Shown here piece by piece: positions 7,116 to 7,415 of a DNA stretch of 7,415 nt (the stretch's first letter is position 1; each line of letters begins with the position of its first letter). The DNA is from Candidatus Omnitrophota bacterium (GTDB lineage Bacteria; Verrucomicrobiota; Verrucomicrobiia; Limisphaerales; UBA1319). The notes beneath the pieces were generated by a model that was not told the DNA's origin, searched no databases, and saw only the letters and a program-made list of their open reading frames with translations. The translations under genes and the position numbers were made by a program. Location: positions 1 to 7,415 of the forward strand of contig JAMCZD010000113.1 of NCBI GenBank assembly GCA_023473405.1, read 5' to 3'.

Positions 7116-7415
7116 ATGAACACAAATAATAAACAACGCTCTTCAACCGCTTCGGATCAGGCGGTCTCCGAATCCTCGAACTCGATTTCCCGTCGAGCCT
7201 TCATTGGAACCGCGGCGGGGGTGGTGAGCGCGGCATCCCTGGGCTGGGTGGGTGCAACCGCGCTGACGGCAACCACAGCCAAGGCGGCTCAGGGCAACAG
7301 GCGAAAGGACATTCGGGTCGGGATGCTGACGGCGCCCGTGACCAACGTGCCGTTTGATCAACTTCTCGATATGGCCAAGCGATGCCGCATCGCCGCGCTC
7401 GAAGTCGTTTCGGCC
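7116..7415 (+). CDS. Tat-exported xylose-isomerase-like TIM-barrel protein, N-terminal part
   Basis: The first 100 codons are present and the gene runs off the window end. Residues 25-30 (SRRAFI) are a twin-arginine motif, followed by a moderately hydrophobic stretch (GTAAGVVSAASLGWVGATAL) and a likely cleavage site AKA-A near residue 57. The mature part begins IRVGMLTAPVTNVPFDQLLDMAKRCRIAALEVV (residues 66-98, written here without gaps only in part: IRVGMLTAP and LDMAKRC...ALEVV are the key strands). That is the first beta-alpha-beta of the sugar phosphate isomerase/epimerase (AP endonuclease 2-like) superfamily. Metal ligands lie beyond the window. Tat export suggests it folds in the cytoplasm, possibly with a metal, and acts outside the inner membrane on sugars or oxidised sugars released by the upstream enzymes (inference). 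No strong Shine-Dalgarno sequence precedes the ATG. Confidence 0.8.
   Translation, partial: MNTNNKQRSSTASDQAVSESSNSISRRAFIGTAAGVVSAASLGWVGATALTATTAKAAQGNRRKDIRVGMLTAPVTNVPFDQLLDMAKRCRIAALEVVSA

Noticed and set aside
1..7415. CRISPR array, tRNA, rRNA or defence island
   Set aside because: I found no regularly spaced direct repeats, no tRNA-like cloverleaf with a CCA-proximal stem, and no nuclease, helicase or toxin-type reading frames.

Overview
The window looks like chromosomal DNA of a polysaccharide-degrading member of the Verrucomicrobiota, perhaps a Pedosphaera/Limisphaerales-type soil or freshwater lineage. This is inferred from gene style, not from a marker gene. The clues are a secreted-type beta-helix protein with a 'choice-of-anchor Q' tail, several exported glycoside hydrolases, a Tat-exported xylose-isomerase-like TIM-barrel protein, high G+C coding DNA, and gaps filled with REP-like palindromes.

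Layout. Positions 1-189 hold no recognisable gene and are lower in G+C. Positions 190-2115 (minus strand) encode a right-handed parallel beta-helix protein that appears damaged at both ends. Positions 2116-2536 are a 421-bp divergent intergenic region with two palindromic repeat units. Positions 2537-4288 (plus) encode a secreted (alpha/alpha)6-barrel hydrolase of the MGH1/GH63-like type. Positions 4289-4629 are a 341-bp gap with a very strong GC-rich hairpin, a pair of 13-nt inverted repeats 245 bp apart end to end, and a short peptide relic resembling the C-terminus of REP-associated (Y1/IS200-like) transposases. Positions 4630-6918 (plus) encode a divergent GH116 (GBA2-like) family protein. 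Positions 6919-7115 are almost filled by a 116-bp palindromic element. Positions 7116-7415 are the first 100 codons of a Tat-exported sugar-isomerase-like TIM-barrel protein, cut by the window edge.

The three plus-strand genes are co-oriented and all appear exported or membrane-anchored, so they plausibly form one glycoside-processing locus: two glycosidase-fold enzymes plus a sugar isomerase/epimerase-fold protein. The gaps of 341 and 197 bp, both carrying palindromes, argue against a tight operon. I see no tRNA, rRNA, CRISPR array or obvious new defence system. The points most worth checking are the apparent loss of the acid/base aspartate in the GH116-like protein and a family of six mini-hairpins that share an invariant CCTCCGG (or complementary) core while their stems vary.
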